The notes under the pieces: generated by a model
Databases searched by the model: none
Told to the model about the DNA's origin: nothing
What the model saw: only the letters and a program-made list of their open reading frames with translations
Assembly: GCF_002160765.1 (NCBI RefSeq)
Contig: NZ_NFLF01000005.1
Span: 160,679 to 224,678, forward strand
Reading direction: 5' to 3'
Source of the DNA: Lachnoclostridium sp. An138
Lineage (GTDB): Bacteria; Bacillota; Clostridia; Lachnospirales; Lachnospiraceae
DNA length: 64,000 nt
Shown: positions 50,760-59,906 of the stretch, piece after piece
Layout: every line of letters begins with the position of its first letter
How positions within the stretch are numbered: the first letter of the stretch is position 1
Translations under genes and position numbers: made by a program

Positions 50760-52007
50760 ATGGCTTTAAAAATCGTGTACAAAATCTGCTGTGGCATTGA
50801 TGTCCACAAGACTTTTGTAGTGGCCTGTATCGCCTCTACCAATGATAAAGGCGTCACCACTTATGAGAGCCACCGTTTTTCGACCTACACGAGCGGTCTG
50901 AAAGATTTGTTACAATGGCTTCTCAAACGGAATTGCAGGGATGTCTGTATGGAATCTACCGGTAAATACTGGATTCCTGTTTACAACATCTTAGAAGATG
51001 ATTGTTCCATTGTCCTTGCCCATCCCAAATATGTTAAGGCTATCCGTGGAAAGAAAACTGACAAGAAAGATGCCAGATGGATTGCTGACCTCTTCAAGCA
51101 TGATCTTGTTGCCGGTAGCTTTATGCCACCTGCTGACATCCGCCAGCTTCGTGACCTTATGCGTTACCGTTTCAAACTGACCTGCTTTATGTCAAGCGAA
51201 AAGAATCGTTTGCAGAACTGTCTCACGGTTTCCAATATCCAGTTGGGAAACGTTGTTTCGGACACCTTCGGCAAATCTGCTCAGGCGATACTGGATAAAC
51301 TTTTGGAAAATCCCGCAGATACTTCCTTTGACCTTGAACCTCTTGTTTACAAAAGTTTGAAAAAGAAACTCCCTGAACTCCGTGACGCCATTGACGGCTA
51401 TATCACTCCGGAACAGGCTGGTAAACTTAAGGTAATTAAGGCTCATTATGAAAACCTGGAATCCCGGAAAGCAGAGCTTGAAGAACTCATTCTTGCGCTC
51501 GCCGCTCCCTATCAGCAGGAACTTGCTATTCTCCAAACCGCTCCTGGTATCCGCAGTACCTTCACTGCCATCGGGATCATTTCCGAAATTGGTACCAATA
51601 TGGAGGCTTTTCCCTCGGCGAAACACTTATGCTCTTGGGCCGGACTGACTCCGACCAACAACGAAAGCGCAGGGAAGAAAAAATCTGTCCGGGTTTCCAA
51701 GGCCGGATGCTATATCAAGCCACTGTTGGTGCAGTGTGCCAATGCTGTCGTTACCAGCAAAAAGCATCCTGAGATTCGTAACCGTTATCTCCGTATCAAA
51801 AAGCGTCGCGGTCACAAGAAAGCAATCATTGCCATAGCAAGAATGCTTCTGACTGCATTATACCACATGCTGAAGAACGGTGAAAACTATAATGCGGAAC
51901 TTTATAAAAAATCCGATTCGCTTCCGCTTGATCGTGAGATCACGGTGGAGCAGGCGATTATTCTAGTGAGGAATCAGGGTTATAAAATCAAGTCAGCAAC
52001 TGCATAA
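50760..52007 (+). CDS. IS110-family transposase
   Basis: 415 residues. The N-terminal RuvC-like DEDD domain shows GIDVHKTFVVACI, MESTGKYWIPVY and KAIRGKKTDKKDARWIADL. The C-terminal Tnp20 domain has APGIRSTFTAIGIISEIG, SWAGLTPTNNESAGKKKS and the conserved Ser of that segment. ATG 50760 follows AAAGGAG. It looks intact. The enzyme recombines DNA with a bridge RNA as guide. Confidence 0.95.
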   Translation: MALKIVYKICCGIDVHKTFVVACIASTNDKGVTTYESHRFSTYTSGLKDLLQWLLKRNCRDVCMESTGKYWIPVYNILEDDCSIVLAHPKYVKAIRGKKTDKKDARWIADLFKHDLVAGSFMPPADIRQLRDLMRYRFKLTCFMSSEKNRLQNCLTVSNIQLGNVVSDTFGKSAQAILDKLLENPADTSFDLEPLVYKSLKKKLPELRDAIDGYITPEQAGKLKVIKAHYENLESRKAELEELILALAAPYQQELAILQTAPGIRSTFTAIGIISEIGTNMEAFPSAKHLCSWAGLTPTNNESAGKKKSVRVSKAGCYIKPLLVQCANAVVTSKKHPEIRNRYLRIKKRRGHKKAIIAIARMLLTALYHMLKNGENYNAELYKKSDSLPLDREITVEQAIILVRNQGYKIKSATA

Positions 52008-52103
52008 CCTTAACATTCTCAATATTCAATTTTTAAAGCAGCCACCGAAAGATGGCTTATTTGTCGTGTGCCAAAGATAATGAATATCCTCTACTTCTCA
52101 TTT

Positions 52104-53306
52104 TCAATCTTCTTCCTCCTCATCTCCCGATTTCACATCGAGAATCAGCTGTACACAGTCCGGCATTCCTTCCGGAATCCCGTTTTCTCCGATCTTTCTC
52201 TTCGTCTCCTCCAGAAGCTGCTGCACCGTATAGACCCGGTATCTGTGCACCTTACAGTGGCGGGCCGCAGTCTCCAGAATCGCCAGGTAGAGACTGCTGT
52301 AATTCCAATCCTTCGGAAGCTTCAGCTCCACGGCCAGAAGGGGCAGCAGCAGCTCCACAAAGCTCCGCATCTCCTGTTCCGGACTCCGGTCCAGTTCATA
52401 GGCCTCCAGCAAAGCCGCGCGGACTTCGGGCTTCGCCTGCACCAATTGCTTTAAATAATAACACTCTTCCCGGGTTTGTTCAACATAATATATTTTTCCC
52501 TGCAGGCCGTATATTGCCCGCAGAGCGTCATAATACCCCAGGCGCATGTTTTTTCTGCTTTTTCCCGCGTCAAACTGAAGCGTATTTCCGAGATTTCCCC
52601 TGGGAGCAATCTCCGTCACGCTCACCCCCTCCGGAATGCTGACTTTTTTCTCTCTTCCCACCCCAAAGATACGCAGCAGAATCAGATCCTGATAGCCGTG
52701 CTCCAGCAGCACATCCATGGGAAGCACATTGGTGGCGCCTCCATCCACATAGGTCTTGCCGTGAAGCTTTTCATTCTTAAAGCCCGGAAGATAGGCGCTG
52801 GCCAGAAGCATGTCCTTCATCTGCCCCTCAGGCACCGTCTTCATGTCTACATTCAGTTCTTTCCGGTCCGTCAGAGAATAGGTGCAGGAATAGAACTCCA
52901 CCGGACTCTTCCGAATCAGATCTTCGTCAATATTTTCCTCTATCAGGCGGCGCAGCGGCGTGATATCCATGCCGCCCTCTCCCAGCATCCGGAAAATCTC
53001 CTTCAAAGTCTCCCTTAAAAACTCCGGCTTCATCTGGCTCTTATCAAACAGCCGTCCCATCAGCTCGTCGTCCACGTTGATAATCTGGGAATAGGAAATA
53101 TTCGCCCAGAGATTTTCCGCCCTCTCCAGGTCATCCATGCAGATCAGCGCTCCATTCAGAGCCCCCACGGAAGTGCCCGACACGCCCTTTATCTTCACGC
53201 CGGCTTCCTTCAGCGCTTTCCATGCCCCTATCTGATAGGCCCCCTTGGCTCCGCCTCCTTCCAGTACAAGCCCGTATTCTTTTGTCAGATCCAGCCTTGG
53301 TTCCAT
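52104..53306 (-). CDS. Patatin-like phospholipase
   Basis: 400 residues. The oxyanion motif GGGAKGAYQIGAW, the Ser in GVSGTSVGALNG and the Asp in YVDGGATNVLP form the patatin dyad. It probably hydrolyses acyl esters of membrane lipids. The ~150-residue C-terminal extension (QTREECYYLKQLVQAKPEV...) is helical and of unknown role. ATG 53306 follows AAGGAG. The IS110 element lies just past its 3' end. Confidence 0.92.
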   Translation of the reverse strand: MEPRLDLTKEYGLVLEGGGAKGAYQIGAWKALKEAGVKIKGVSGTSVGALNGALICMDDLERAENLWANISYSQIINVDDELMGRLFDKSQMKPEFLRETLKEIFRMLGEGGMDITPLRRLIEENIDEDLIRKSPVEFYSCTYSLTDRKELNVDMKTVPEGQMKDMLLASAYLPGFKNEKLHGKTYVDGGATNVLPMDVLLEHGYQDLILLRIFGVGREKKVSIPEGVSVTEIAPRGNLGNTLQFDAGKSRKNMRLGYYDALRAIYGLQGKIYYVEQTREECYYLKQLVQAKPEVRAALLEAYELDRSPEQEMRSFVELLLPLLAVELKLPKDWNYSSLYLAILETAARHCKVHRYRVYTVQQLLEETKRKIGENGIPEGMPDCVQLILDVKSGDEEEED

Positions 53307-53431
53307 CACATTCTCCTTCTCCAGTCAGAGGTTCTTTTTATCACAAGGAGGCTGCGCGCAGTTTTCCCGCGCCGCAGCCCCCAGCATATCATTTTCTTTT
53401 ATAACCGATCAGACAACATGCAGCCGGCATG

Positions 53432-54367
53432 CTATCCTTCCTTCGCCACTTCCGTAATGGCCTTTACCATGCCCGCCAGTCCCTGAATCTCGGACGGGAT
53501 AATAATCTTTGTCGCCTGTCCGTCTGCCGCCTTCGCAAAGGCTTCCAGGCTCTTCAGCTGCAGAACCGCGCTGTCCGCGTTGGCGTCTTTCAGCATTCTT
53601 AAACCATCCGCGTTCGCCTGCTGTACCTTCAGAATCGCCTGCGCCTGGCCTTCCGCCTCCCGGATCATGGCTTCCTTCTTCGCCTCCGCGCGCAAGATAG
53701 CTGCTTCTTTTTCCGCCTCCGCGTCCAGAATCGCGGACTCCTTATTACCTTCTGCTACCAGAATCGTGGACTTTTTCTCTCCTTCCGCCCGGAGAATCGC
53801 TTCACGGCGCTCACGCTCTGCCTTCATCTGCTTCTCCATAGCATCCTGAATGGCTGCCGGCGGAATGATGTTCTTCAGCTCCACGCGGTTTACCTTGATG
53901 CCCCAGGGATCGGTAGCCACATCGAGAGAAGCTCTCATCTTGGTATTAATCACTTCACGGGAGGTCAGCGTCTGATCCAGCTCCAGCTCGCCGATGATAT
54001 TACGCAGAGTAGTAGCCGTCAGGTTCTCGATAGCCATGATCGGGTTCTCCACGCCGTAGGCAAACAGCTTCGGATCTGTGATCTGGAAAAATACTACCGT
54101 ATCGATCCGCATCGTTACATTATCCTTCGTAATCACCGGCTGGGGCGCGAAGTCAACGACCTGCTCTTTCAGCGTAATCCGCTTTGCCACCCGGTCAATA
54201 AACGGAGCTTTGAAATGAATTCCCACTCCCCAGGTTCCCATGTACGCGCCCAGCCGCTCTACAACAAGCGCCTGTGCCTGCGGCACAATCTTGATGCAGG
54301 AAGCCAGAATCAGCAGAATGAAAATAATCAGAATAATTACAAGTACGGTACCTACTATCTGCGGCAT
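53432..54367 (-). CDS. SPFH/band-7 (stomatin, QmcA-like) protein
   Basis: 311 residues. One N-terminal helix (about 6-26) is followed by the SPFH domain (ALVVERLGAYMGTWGVGIHFKAPFIDRV, MRIDTVVFFQITDPKLFAYGVENP) and a long Ala/Glu coiled coil (REAILRAEGEKKSTILVAEGNKE). Such proteins form rings in membrane microdomains. It follows the NfeD gene by 4 bp, and the pair is a conserved unit in which NfeD assists SPFH assembly. Confidence 0.93.
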   Translation of the reverse strand: MPQIVGTVLVIILIIFILLILASCIKIVPQAQALVVERLGAYMGTWGVGIHFKAPFIDRVAKRITLKEQVVDFAPQPVITKDNVTMRIDTVVFFQITDPKLFAYGVENPIMAIENLTATTLRNIIGELELDQTLTSREVINTKMRASLDVATDPWGIKVNRVELKNIIPPAAIQDAMEKQMKAERERREAILRAEGEKKSTILVAEGNKESAILDAEAEKEAAILRAEAKKEAMIREAEGQAQAILKVQQANADGLRMLKDANADSAVLQLKSLEAFAKAADGQATKIIIPSEIQGLAGMVKAITEVAKEG

Positions 54368-54370
54368 ATA

Positions 54371-54811
54371 TCAGCCCTCCTCTTTTCTTTTTACAATCAG
54401 CTTTACGCCCTGTACGGCTGTGATTTCCACATGGGCGCCCTCGGGTATCGTCACGGAATCATCAGCGGTACGCGCTGTCCAGGTCAGCCCGTTCACCACA
54501 GCCTCACCCTGTCCCTCCAGATTGGAAACCGCGGATGTCACGACAGCCGTCTTCCCGATCAGGCTGTCCACATTCGTCTTCACCTTTTTCTGGCTGTTAA
54601 AATAGCGCAGAGCCCAGGGCCGTGTACAGAACAGCAGTATCAGGGACACCACGCAGAACGCCGCCCACTGAAGAACAGGCTGCACATCCAGCATGGAAAG
54701 AATAAAACCTGCCAGAGCGCCTCCGGCGAACCAGATCGTCGTAAGCCCAAGCGTAATAATCTCCAGCACCACCAGCACAATAATCAGAATCAGCCAGTAA
54801 ACTGCATTCAT
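54371..54811 (-). CDS. NfeD-family membrane protein
   Basis: 146 residues. Helices at about 4-25, 27-44 and 48-65 are followed by an OB-fold domain (LIGKTAVVTSAVSNLEGQGEAVVNGLTWTARTADDS) typical of short NfeD1b proteins without protease domain. It is first in the operon with the SPFH gene and probably binds it. Confidence 0.9.
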   Translation of the reverse strand: MNAVYWLILIIVLVVLEIITLGLTTIWFAGGALAGFILSMLDVQPVLQWAAFCVVSLILLFCTRPWALRYFNSQKKVKTNVDSLIGKTAVVTSAVSNLEGQGEAVVNGLTWTARTADDSVTIPEGAHVEITAVQGVKLIVKRKEEG

Positions 54812-54894
54812 ACCTCACTGCTCTCCTTTCCTTCCCGAACTTATGATTAATATACTATAATTACAGCCTGATTACAAGTAAAGTTTCTGTCCGC

Positions 54895-55866
54895 TTACAG
54901 CTCCATCTCCCTCCGCGGCTCGCGGGCAGGGTGCTTCCACAGCAGAAACGCCGTTCCGGCCAGCAGGACAACCGTGACCGCCAGACCGCCCTCCAGGCCA
55001 AAGGAACCGCCGTTTATCAGGCTTCTCCCTTCCACCGGACTGCTGGCAAGCACAGAACACGTTGTCACGATGCCGCTCACCCGGATTCCGTAGAAATTGC
55101 CCTGCGCCAGATTCCAGATGGAATGAAAAGCCCCGATCCCCCAGATATTCCCGCTCTTTATGAAATAAACCGAAGCGAAGATGCCAAACAATGTCAGATT
55201 GATCAGCGCAAGGGGTGAGACTCCGTCATTTCCCAGATGAAGCATGGCAAACAGCAAAGCATTGGCCAGAGCCGCCGCCCACATGGAATGGCGTCTCCCA
55301 AATGATACCAGGAAATAGCCTCTGCACAGTACTTCCTCTGCCATTCCCTGAATCAGGAAGCCCAGGACAAAGAGCAGGAACATACCCGGCGCAAAGTCAG
55401 GCGAGATACCCTTAAGCTTCAGGGAACCTGTGACGACGCAGAGCAGAACCGCTGCGGAAAACAGCAGGAAACCAAAGCCAAGTCCCTTCAGGTACTCCCT
55501 GCCCATATTCTTCTTCACAAACCCCAGCGTATTCATTTTCCGCTTCTGTACCACTTTACAGAACAGCATCACGATTCCTATCATAGCCAGATTTGCGAAC
55601 AGCATGCAGACCATCAGGGCGTCGGAACTTCCCAGCCCCAGGAGAGCCTGCTCCACCTGCGCCGTATCTCCGGTCGTGGCAGCCGCTATAACCTCCGGAT
55701 TCGTAAGCATCACGAAGACCATGCCCGGGAGCATCAGCACGCTTTCTCCTATGGATACCGCAAGGTATACCAGCCCGAACACAAGGATTTCCAGGAACCA
55801 GTTCATTCCTTTCTTCGCCTCCCTGGCCTTCAGAACCGCCGTCGGCGTCTCCAGTTTCACATTCAT
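54895..55866 (-). CDS. CPBP-family intramembrane glutamic protease
   Basis: 323 residues with about eight helices. The active-site Glu pair and Arg lie in GMAEEVLCRGYFLVSF, the first His in FAMLHLGNDG and the second in GIGAFHSIWNLAQGN. CPBP (Abi) proteins cut membrane-bound substrates or process peptides; the substrate is unknown. It has no close partner gene. A TACAAT box upstream at 55942-55947 may be its promoter. Confidence 0.9.
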   Translation of the reverse strand: MNVKLETPTAVLKAREAKKGMNWFLEILVFGLVYLAVSIGESVLMLPGMVFVMLTNPEVIAAATTGDTAQVEQALLGLGSSDALMVCMLFANLAMIGIVMLFCKVVQKRKMNTLGFVKKNMGREYLKGLGFGFLLFSAAVLLCVVTGSLKLKGISPDFAPGMFLLFVLGFLIQGMAEEVLCRGYFLVSFGRRHSMWAAALANALLFAMLHLGNDGVSPLALINLTLFGIFASVYFIKSGNIWGIGAFHSIWNLAQGNFYGIRVSGIVTTCSVLASSPVEGRSLINGGSFGLEGGLAVTVVLLAGTAFLLWKHPAREPRREMEL

Positions 55867-56053
55867 ACCTCTTTTCCTCCGTCATCCAGAATCTCTGTCT
55901 GTGTATCTGTATTTCTGTATTTCTATATTTCTGTGTTTTATTGTAGCACAGACTTCTTTCTTTCACACGAAAGATTTTCTTAAGAATCGCAGAAGAGGCG
56001 GGCAGACAAAGAGCCCCAGGTTCTCCCCGGAGCTCCTTGCCCAATATAAAACC

Positions 56054-56098
56054 AGCGCCGGCGTACCAGGAGCAGTACGCCCCTCTGACACGCCGGCA
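56054..56098 (-). repeat. Palindromic interspersed repeat, copy C, probably also a terminator
   Basis: Arms GCCGGCGT and ACGCCGGC with the GCGTACTGC core, diverged from copies A and B. On the minus strand it follows the SleB-type gene by about 14 bp and is followed by GGTTTTAT, so it can end that transcript. Confidence 0.6.
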
Positions 56099-56111
56099 TT
56101 CTCTTTCTGAT

Positions 56112-57140
56112 TTAATAAAATACATGGTTTCCAATCACAATGTGATCAGAGCTTACAGACGATCTTGCATTCTTGAAATGGGTGAAGCCGCCCACATTGG
56201 TATAGCCGTTAATCGCCTCCTGCGCCGCCTGCACACAGCTTGCCTTGGGGCTGCTGGTATACCGCAGAATCGTTCCATTGCTTACCACGCCGAACTGGCC
56301 CGGAGCATAAATGACGTCTGCAATCGTGCTTCCGTAACGTCCGCTTCTTACCCGGTTCATAACCACCGCGCCGATGGCCACCTGGCCTTCGTAGGGCTGA
56401 TTGCCGCCCTCTGCCTGTATCAAAGCCGCCAGAAGAGTCACATCATCACCATTTGCCTTAAAGGCCTCCAGCTGCTGCTTCAGAGCCTCTCGCTTCTCTT
56501 CCTCTTCTTTTTTCTCTATCTCTTCCATCGTCATGGCTTCGCCCAGTTCATACTGTACATCCACATACTCGGCAGAGACATAACCTGTCTTATCCTGCGC
56601 GTACTCTACCTGGACCCATTCCGATCCTTCGCCGCCGGCGTCCACCACATCAAGCTTCGCGCCTTCCTCCACATTCTTGAGGATCTTCGCGTCTGTGCTG
56701 GCCTCCTCGCGGATTCTCAGGCCTCCGGTCAGCGACGTGGCTGTAAGCTCCGCTTCCGTCTGTGCCTGATTGTATGCTTCCTCACCGAACAGCAGATACT
56801 CGTTGCTCACATAGCCTTCCACATTTCCAGAGCTGATCTTGGTCCATCCTTCTGTCTGCTCTACGATATCGCCGCCGTCTCCCTTGAACATGCGGCCCAC
56901 CGCTTCCGCTTCAGAGCTGGGCTCGGAACGCACCGTCACATAATCCTCCACATCGGCAAGCACTTTGCTGTCCCATTCGTTCTGCGCCTGTATTTCTTCA
57001 AAATCCTCGCTTGTCAGATCGTCCATTACGGACTCGATGCCAGCCGCCATCTCCACGTTCAGTCCCGTAAAACCGGAGCCCATGACCCAGAGCACCGCCA
57101 GAGCGCCAAGCGCCAGCACCTTTTTGCTGATAAAGCTCAT
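56112..57140 (-). CDS. Spore-cortex/cell-wall hydrolase with two SH3 domains (SleB type)
   Basis: 342 residues. A signal-anchor helix (about 6-26) is followed by SH3b domains (VTVRSEPSSEAEAVGRMFKGD with VEGYVSNEYL; LRIREEASTDAKILKNVEEG with TGYVSAEYV), a charged helical linker (EEIEKKEEEEKREALKQQLE) and a Hydrolase_2 domain (LLAALIQAEGGNQPYEGQVAIGAVVMNRVRSG, with the catalytic Glu in QAEGG). It should cut peptidoglycan outside the cell. ATG 57140 follows GGGAGG. Its promoter carries a palindromic operator-like site. Confidence 0.92.
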   Translation of the reverse strand: MSFISKKVLALGALAVLWVMGSGFTGLNVEMAAGIESVMDDLTSEDFEEIQAQNEWDSKVLADVEDYVTVRSEPSSEAEAVGRMFKGDGGDIVEQTEGWTKISSGNVEGYVSNEYLLFGEEAYNQAQTEAELTATSLTGGLRIREEASTDAKILKNVEEGAKLDVVDAGGEGSEWVQVEYAQDKTGYVSAEYVDVQYELGEAMTMEEIEKKEEEEKREALKQQLEAFKANGDDVTLLAALIQAEGGNQPYEGQVAIGAVVMNRVRSGRYGSTIADVIYAPGQFGVVSNGTILRYTSSPKASCVQAAQEAINGYTNVGGFTHFKNARSSVSSDHIVIGNHVFY

Positions 57141-57212
57141 AACAACCTCCCTGTACAATGATGTAACATTTTTATTTCACTTATTACAATTATTATTACA
57201 AATGTTACATTT

Positions 57213-57236
57213 CTGTTACGAGAGGTATTGTAACAG
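57213..57236. promoter_or_regulatory. Operator-like palindrome over the SleB-type promoter
   Basis: CTGTTAC-N10-GTAACAG, perfect 7-bp arms, covers the -10 box and the predicted start of transcription. The leader to the ATG contains three more TGTAAY hexamers (about 57180-57206). This fits repression by a dimeric regulator. Confidence 0.55.
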
Positions 57237-57255
57237 AGGCTTTCCCTTTTGTCAA
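57227..57255 (-). promoter_or_regulatory. Promoter of the SleB-type gene
   Basis: TTGACA (57250-57255) and TACAAT (57227-57232) with a 17-bp spacer on the minus strand. Confidence 0.85.
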
Positions 57256-57331
57256 GCCTTCATCTGAAAACATACAATTCTGTCCAGCCAGGCCAGAAAA
57301 GCCTCTGAAGGCGGCTTAGTTACGGATAAAC

Positions 57332-57370
57332 GCGGAAGGCGGCGTCCGTCACCCGGGCGCCGCCTTCCGC
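57332..57370 (-). terminator. Hairpin downstream of the aconitase-family gene
   Basis: A perfect 13-bp stem (GCGGAAGGCGGCG with its complement) lies 20 bp past the stop. The T run is weak (GTTTATCC). Confidence 0.65.
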
Positions 57371-57389
57371 AATTCTGTCATGAATAAAT

Positions 57390-59675
57390 TTATCCTCTGT
57401 AATAATTGATGAGGCAGCCCTTGAGAATGATCTCGCGCTCATCATCGGTCAGTCCGCCCAGGCGCAGCGTCACTTTACGCTCCTTCTCGCCGTTCACATA
57501 GACCTTAATCTCACTCTGCCTGTCCTCGATGGCCTTGCGGATATCCGGCACAAACAGGAAATCACCCTTTGTAAACGGAAGCTCACCCTCGTCGATCAGG
57601 AAGGGCAGCATGCCCCAGTTGATCAGGTTGGAGCGGTAACGCTTGGTGGCATAGGAATTGGCGATATTCGCCCAGCCTCCCAGCACCTTCTGGCAGGAAG
57701 CCGCCTGTTCTCTGGCGGAGCCGTCTCCCGGCTTCACCGCAAAGATTGTGCTTCCCACGCCCAGGTTCGTCTTATTGACGCCCGGATACCAGGTATCGAT
57801 AGCTGCGAACAATCCTTTCAGCTCCGGCACCGCCTCTGCGGGACAGTTTCCGGCCTCGATGGCCTTTTCCGCCTTCTGAATCTCCTTTGCCAGGCCCACA
57901 TAGGCCGGGTCTTTGCGGGACAGGGTAAACTCTGCCAGTCCCAGAGGGTTGGAACGGTAGGAAGAGGTCTCTCCGGACGGGATCAGCTCGTCCGTCGTCG
58001 TAACCGGATCGTGAATCTCGGAAACCACCTTCAGAATCAGGTGCTCCGGCAGCGCCGGCATGGCAGGCCAGTCTTTGATATTGGGACCCATCTTGATTTC
58101 CACGGAGGGGTCCGCCACGCCCTTGCTGTCAAAGACGCGGTTTTCATAAATCTTGCTGTCAAAGAAGTACCGCGGGTTGGAATAATCCACATCCATCTCT
58201 GTGGCAGCTGTCAGATATCCCTTATTCGCCGCTGTCGCCGCGATAGAACGGGCATCCATCAGCGCTACGGACGCGATCTGGCCGCTCTGGAGCTTGGAGC
58301 CCTCCCGGTTCGGGAAGTTTCTTGTGGAGTGGCGGATGCTGAAGCCATTGTTGGCCGGCGTATCGCCCGCGCCGAAGCAGGGTCCGCAGAAGGCCGTCTT
58401 CATGACCGCGCCTGTCTCCATCAGCGTGGCTGCCGCCCCGTTCTTCACCAGTTCCATATAAACCGGCATACTTGCCGGGTATACGCTCAAAGTAAATTCA
58501 TCCGGGCCGATGCTGGCGCCCTTCAGGATATCCGCTGCCGCGCAGATATTTTCAAAGCCGCCGCCTGCGCAGCCGGCAATGATTCCCTGGTCTACATAAA
58601 GCTTTCCATCATGAATCTTGTCGGTCAGATGATATTCCACAGCTCCTCCCAGGGATACCAGAGCTTTTTTCTCCACATCCCGCAGAATATCGCCCAGGTT
58701 TGCCTTCAGTTCTTCAATGGTATAGGTATTGCTGGGATGGAAAGGCATTGCGATCATCGGCTTTACTGCGCTCAGATCTACGTAAACCATTCCATCATAG
58801 TAAGCTACGCTGCCCGGCTTCAGCTCTTTATAAGCCTCCGGCCGCTTGTGAATCTCATAGAAATCCTTAATGGTATCATCTGTCTGCCAGATCGAGGACA
58901 GGCAGGTGGTCTCCGTGGTCATGACGTCGATGCCGATACGGAAATCCGCGCTTAAGTTTCCGACGCCGTCGCCCACGAACTCCATTACCTTATTATTTAC
59001 ATATCCTTTTTCAAAGACTGCGCCGATAATCGCCAGCGCCACGTCCTGGGGACCCACGCCCTTCTGGGGCTTTCCGGTCAGGTATACGCCCACCACATCC
59101 GGCATATTAATGTCATAAGTCTTGTTCAGAAGCTGCTTGACCAGCTCCGGTCCGCCTTCTCCCATAGCCATGGTACCCAGCGCTCCGTAACGGGTATGGC
59201 TGTCAGAGCCAAGAATCATCTTGCCGCCCTCTGCCAGCATTTCACGGGCAAACTGGTGGATGACTGCCTGATGAGGCGGCACATAGATTCCGCCGTATCT
59301 CTTGGCGCAGGTCAGGCCGAACATGTGATCGTCTTCATTGATCGTACCGCCTACCGCACACAGACTGTTGTGGCAGTTTGTCAAGACATAAGGAATCGGG
59401 AATTTCTCCAGCCCTGAAGCGCGGGCCGTCTGAATAATGCCCACAAATGTAATATCATGAGATGTCAGCTTGTCAAACTTAATCTCCAGCTTTTCCATAT
59501 TGCCGGAAGTATTATGCGACTCCAGAATGCCATAAGCAATGGTCTGCTTTTTCGCATCCTCTTTGGACGGCACGCTGCCCAGCTGGCTCTCCAGCACGCT
59601 GGCCGCGTCCTTCGTATCCGGAACGATCTCCGTTCCATTCAGCAGATATGCTCCGCCTTCCAATAATTGAACCAT
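57390..59675 (-). CDS. Aconitase-family hydratase
   Basis: 761 residues. Fe-S cluster Cys are expected in [24 protein letters not shown] and [14 protein letters not shown], and the domain-4 substrate loop in LYSxRSN-like [37 protein letters not shown] is the typical His/Asp active-site segment. It interconverts citrate and isocitrate or a related hydroxyacid; its length and layout are nearer to the YbhJ-type hydratase group than to AcnA, so the substrate is not certain. The start has GGAGGAGAG upstream. It has its own promoter and leader hairpin. Confidence 0.88.
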   Translation of the reverse strand: MVQLLEGGAYLLNGTEIVPDTKDAASVLESQLGSVPSKEDAKKQTIAYGILESHNTSGNMEKLEIKFDKLTSHDITFVGIIQTARASGLEKFPIPYVLTNCHNSLCAVGGTINEDDHMFGLTCAKRYGGIYVPPHQAVIHQFAREMLAEGGKMILGSDSHTRYGALGTMAMGEGGPELVKQLLNKTYDINMPDVVGVYLTGKPQKGVGPQDVALAIIGAVFEKGYVNNKVMEFVGDGVGNLSADFRIGIDVMTTETTCLSSIWQTDDTIKDFYEIHKRPEAYKELKPGSVAYYDGMVYVDLSAVKPMIAMPFHPSNTYTIEELKANLGDILRDVEKKALVSLGGAVEYHLTDKIHDGKLYVDQGIIAGCAGGGFENICAAADILKGASIGPDEFTLSVYPASMPVYMELVKNGAAATLMETGAVMKTAFCGPCFGAGDTPANNGFSIRHSTRNFPNREGSKLQSGQIASVALMDARSIAATAANKGYLTAATEMDVDYSNPRYFFDSKIYENRVFDSKGVADPSVEIKMGPNIKDWPAMPALPEHLILKVVSEIHDPVTTTDELIPSGETSSYRSNPLGLAEFTLSRKDPAYVGLAKEIQKAEKAIEAGNCPAEAVPELKGLFAAIDTWYPGVNKTNLGVGSTIFAVKPGDGSAREQAASCQKVLGGWANIANSYATKRYRSNLINWGMLPFLIDEGELPFTKGDFLFVPDIRKAIEDRQSEIKVYVNGEKERKVTLRLGGLTDDEREIILKGCLINYYRG

Positions 59676-59745
59676 GCTCTCTCCTCCTGTCAGATAAAAT
59701 CTCTGCCATGCAAACGCTCTGCAGATTCTCTGTCATACAGAAGCA

Positions 59746-59771
59746 GGCCCTGCACTTCCCCGTGCAGGGCC
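59746..59771 (-). promoter_or_regulatory. Leader hairpin of the aconitase-family gene
   Basis: GGCCCTGCAC and GTGCAGGGCC form a perfect 10-bp stem in the ~100-base leader, a few bases after the predicted transcription start. No T run follows, so it may stabilise the message rather than stop it. Confidence 0.5.
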
Positions 59772-59783
59772 CGCATTATATTT

Positions 59784-59812
59784 ATTATAAATATAGAACC
59801 TGAAGATTGCAA
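59784..59812 (-). promoter_or_regulatory. Promoter of the aconitase-family gene
   Basis: TTGCAA (59807-59812) and TATAAT (59784-59789), spacer 17 bp, minus strand. Confidence 0.85.
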
Positions 59813-59906
59813 GCTGTTTTCTGCTTCCGGCTCCTTCCCTATAAGCTGCTTTCTGCTTCCGGCTCCTTCCCTATAAGCCGCTTTCTGCTTCCGGTTTCTT
59901 CCGTAT
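59812..59906 (-). repeat. 32-bp tandem repeat just after the kinase stop codon
   Basis: Two nearly identical 32-bp units (59812-59843, 59844-59875) and a degenerate third (59876-59906) repeat the segment that codes the last residues of the kinase (GAAGGAnCCGGAAGC). They fill the whole gap between the kinase stop and the next promoter. Confidence 0.85.

Larger units (their letters stand above)
50508..52050 (+). mobile_element. IS110-family insertion sequence (limits approximate)
   Basis: It contains an IS110 transposase with a ~230-bp structured noncoding leader and a short noncoding right end. IS110 elements lack inverted repeats and make no or short target duplications, so the ends cannot be fixed by eye. 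The element lies between the argF upstream region and the patatin 3' end. Confidence 0.75.
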
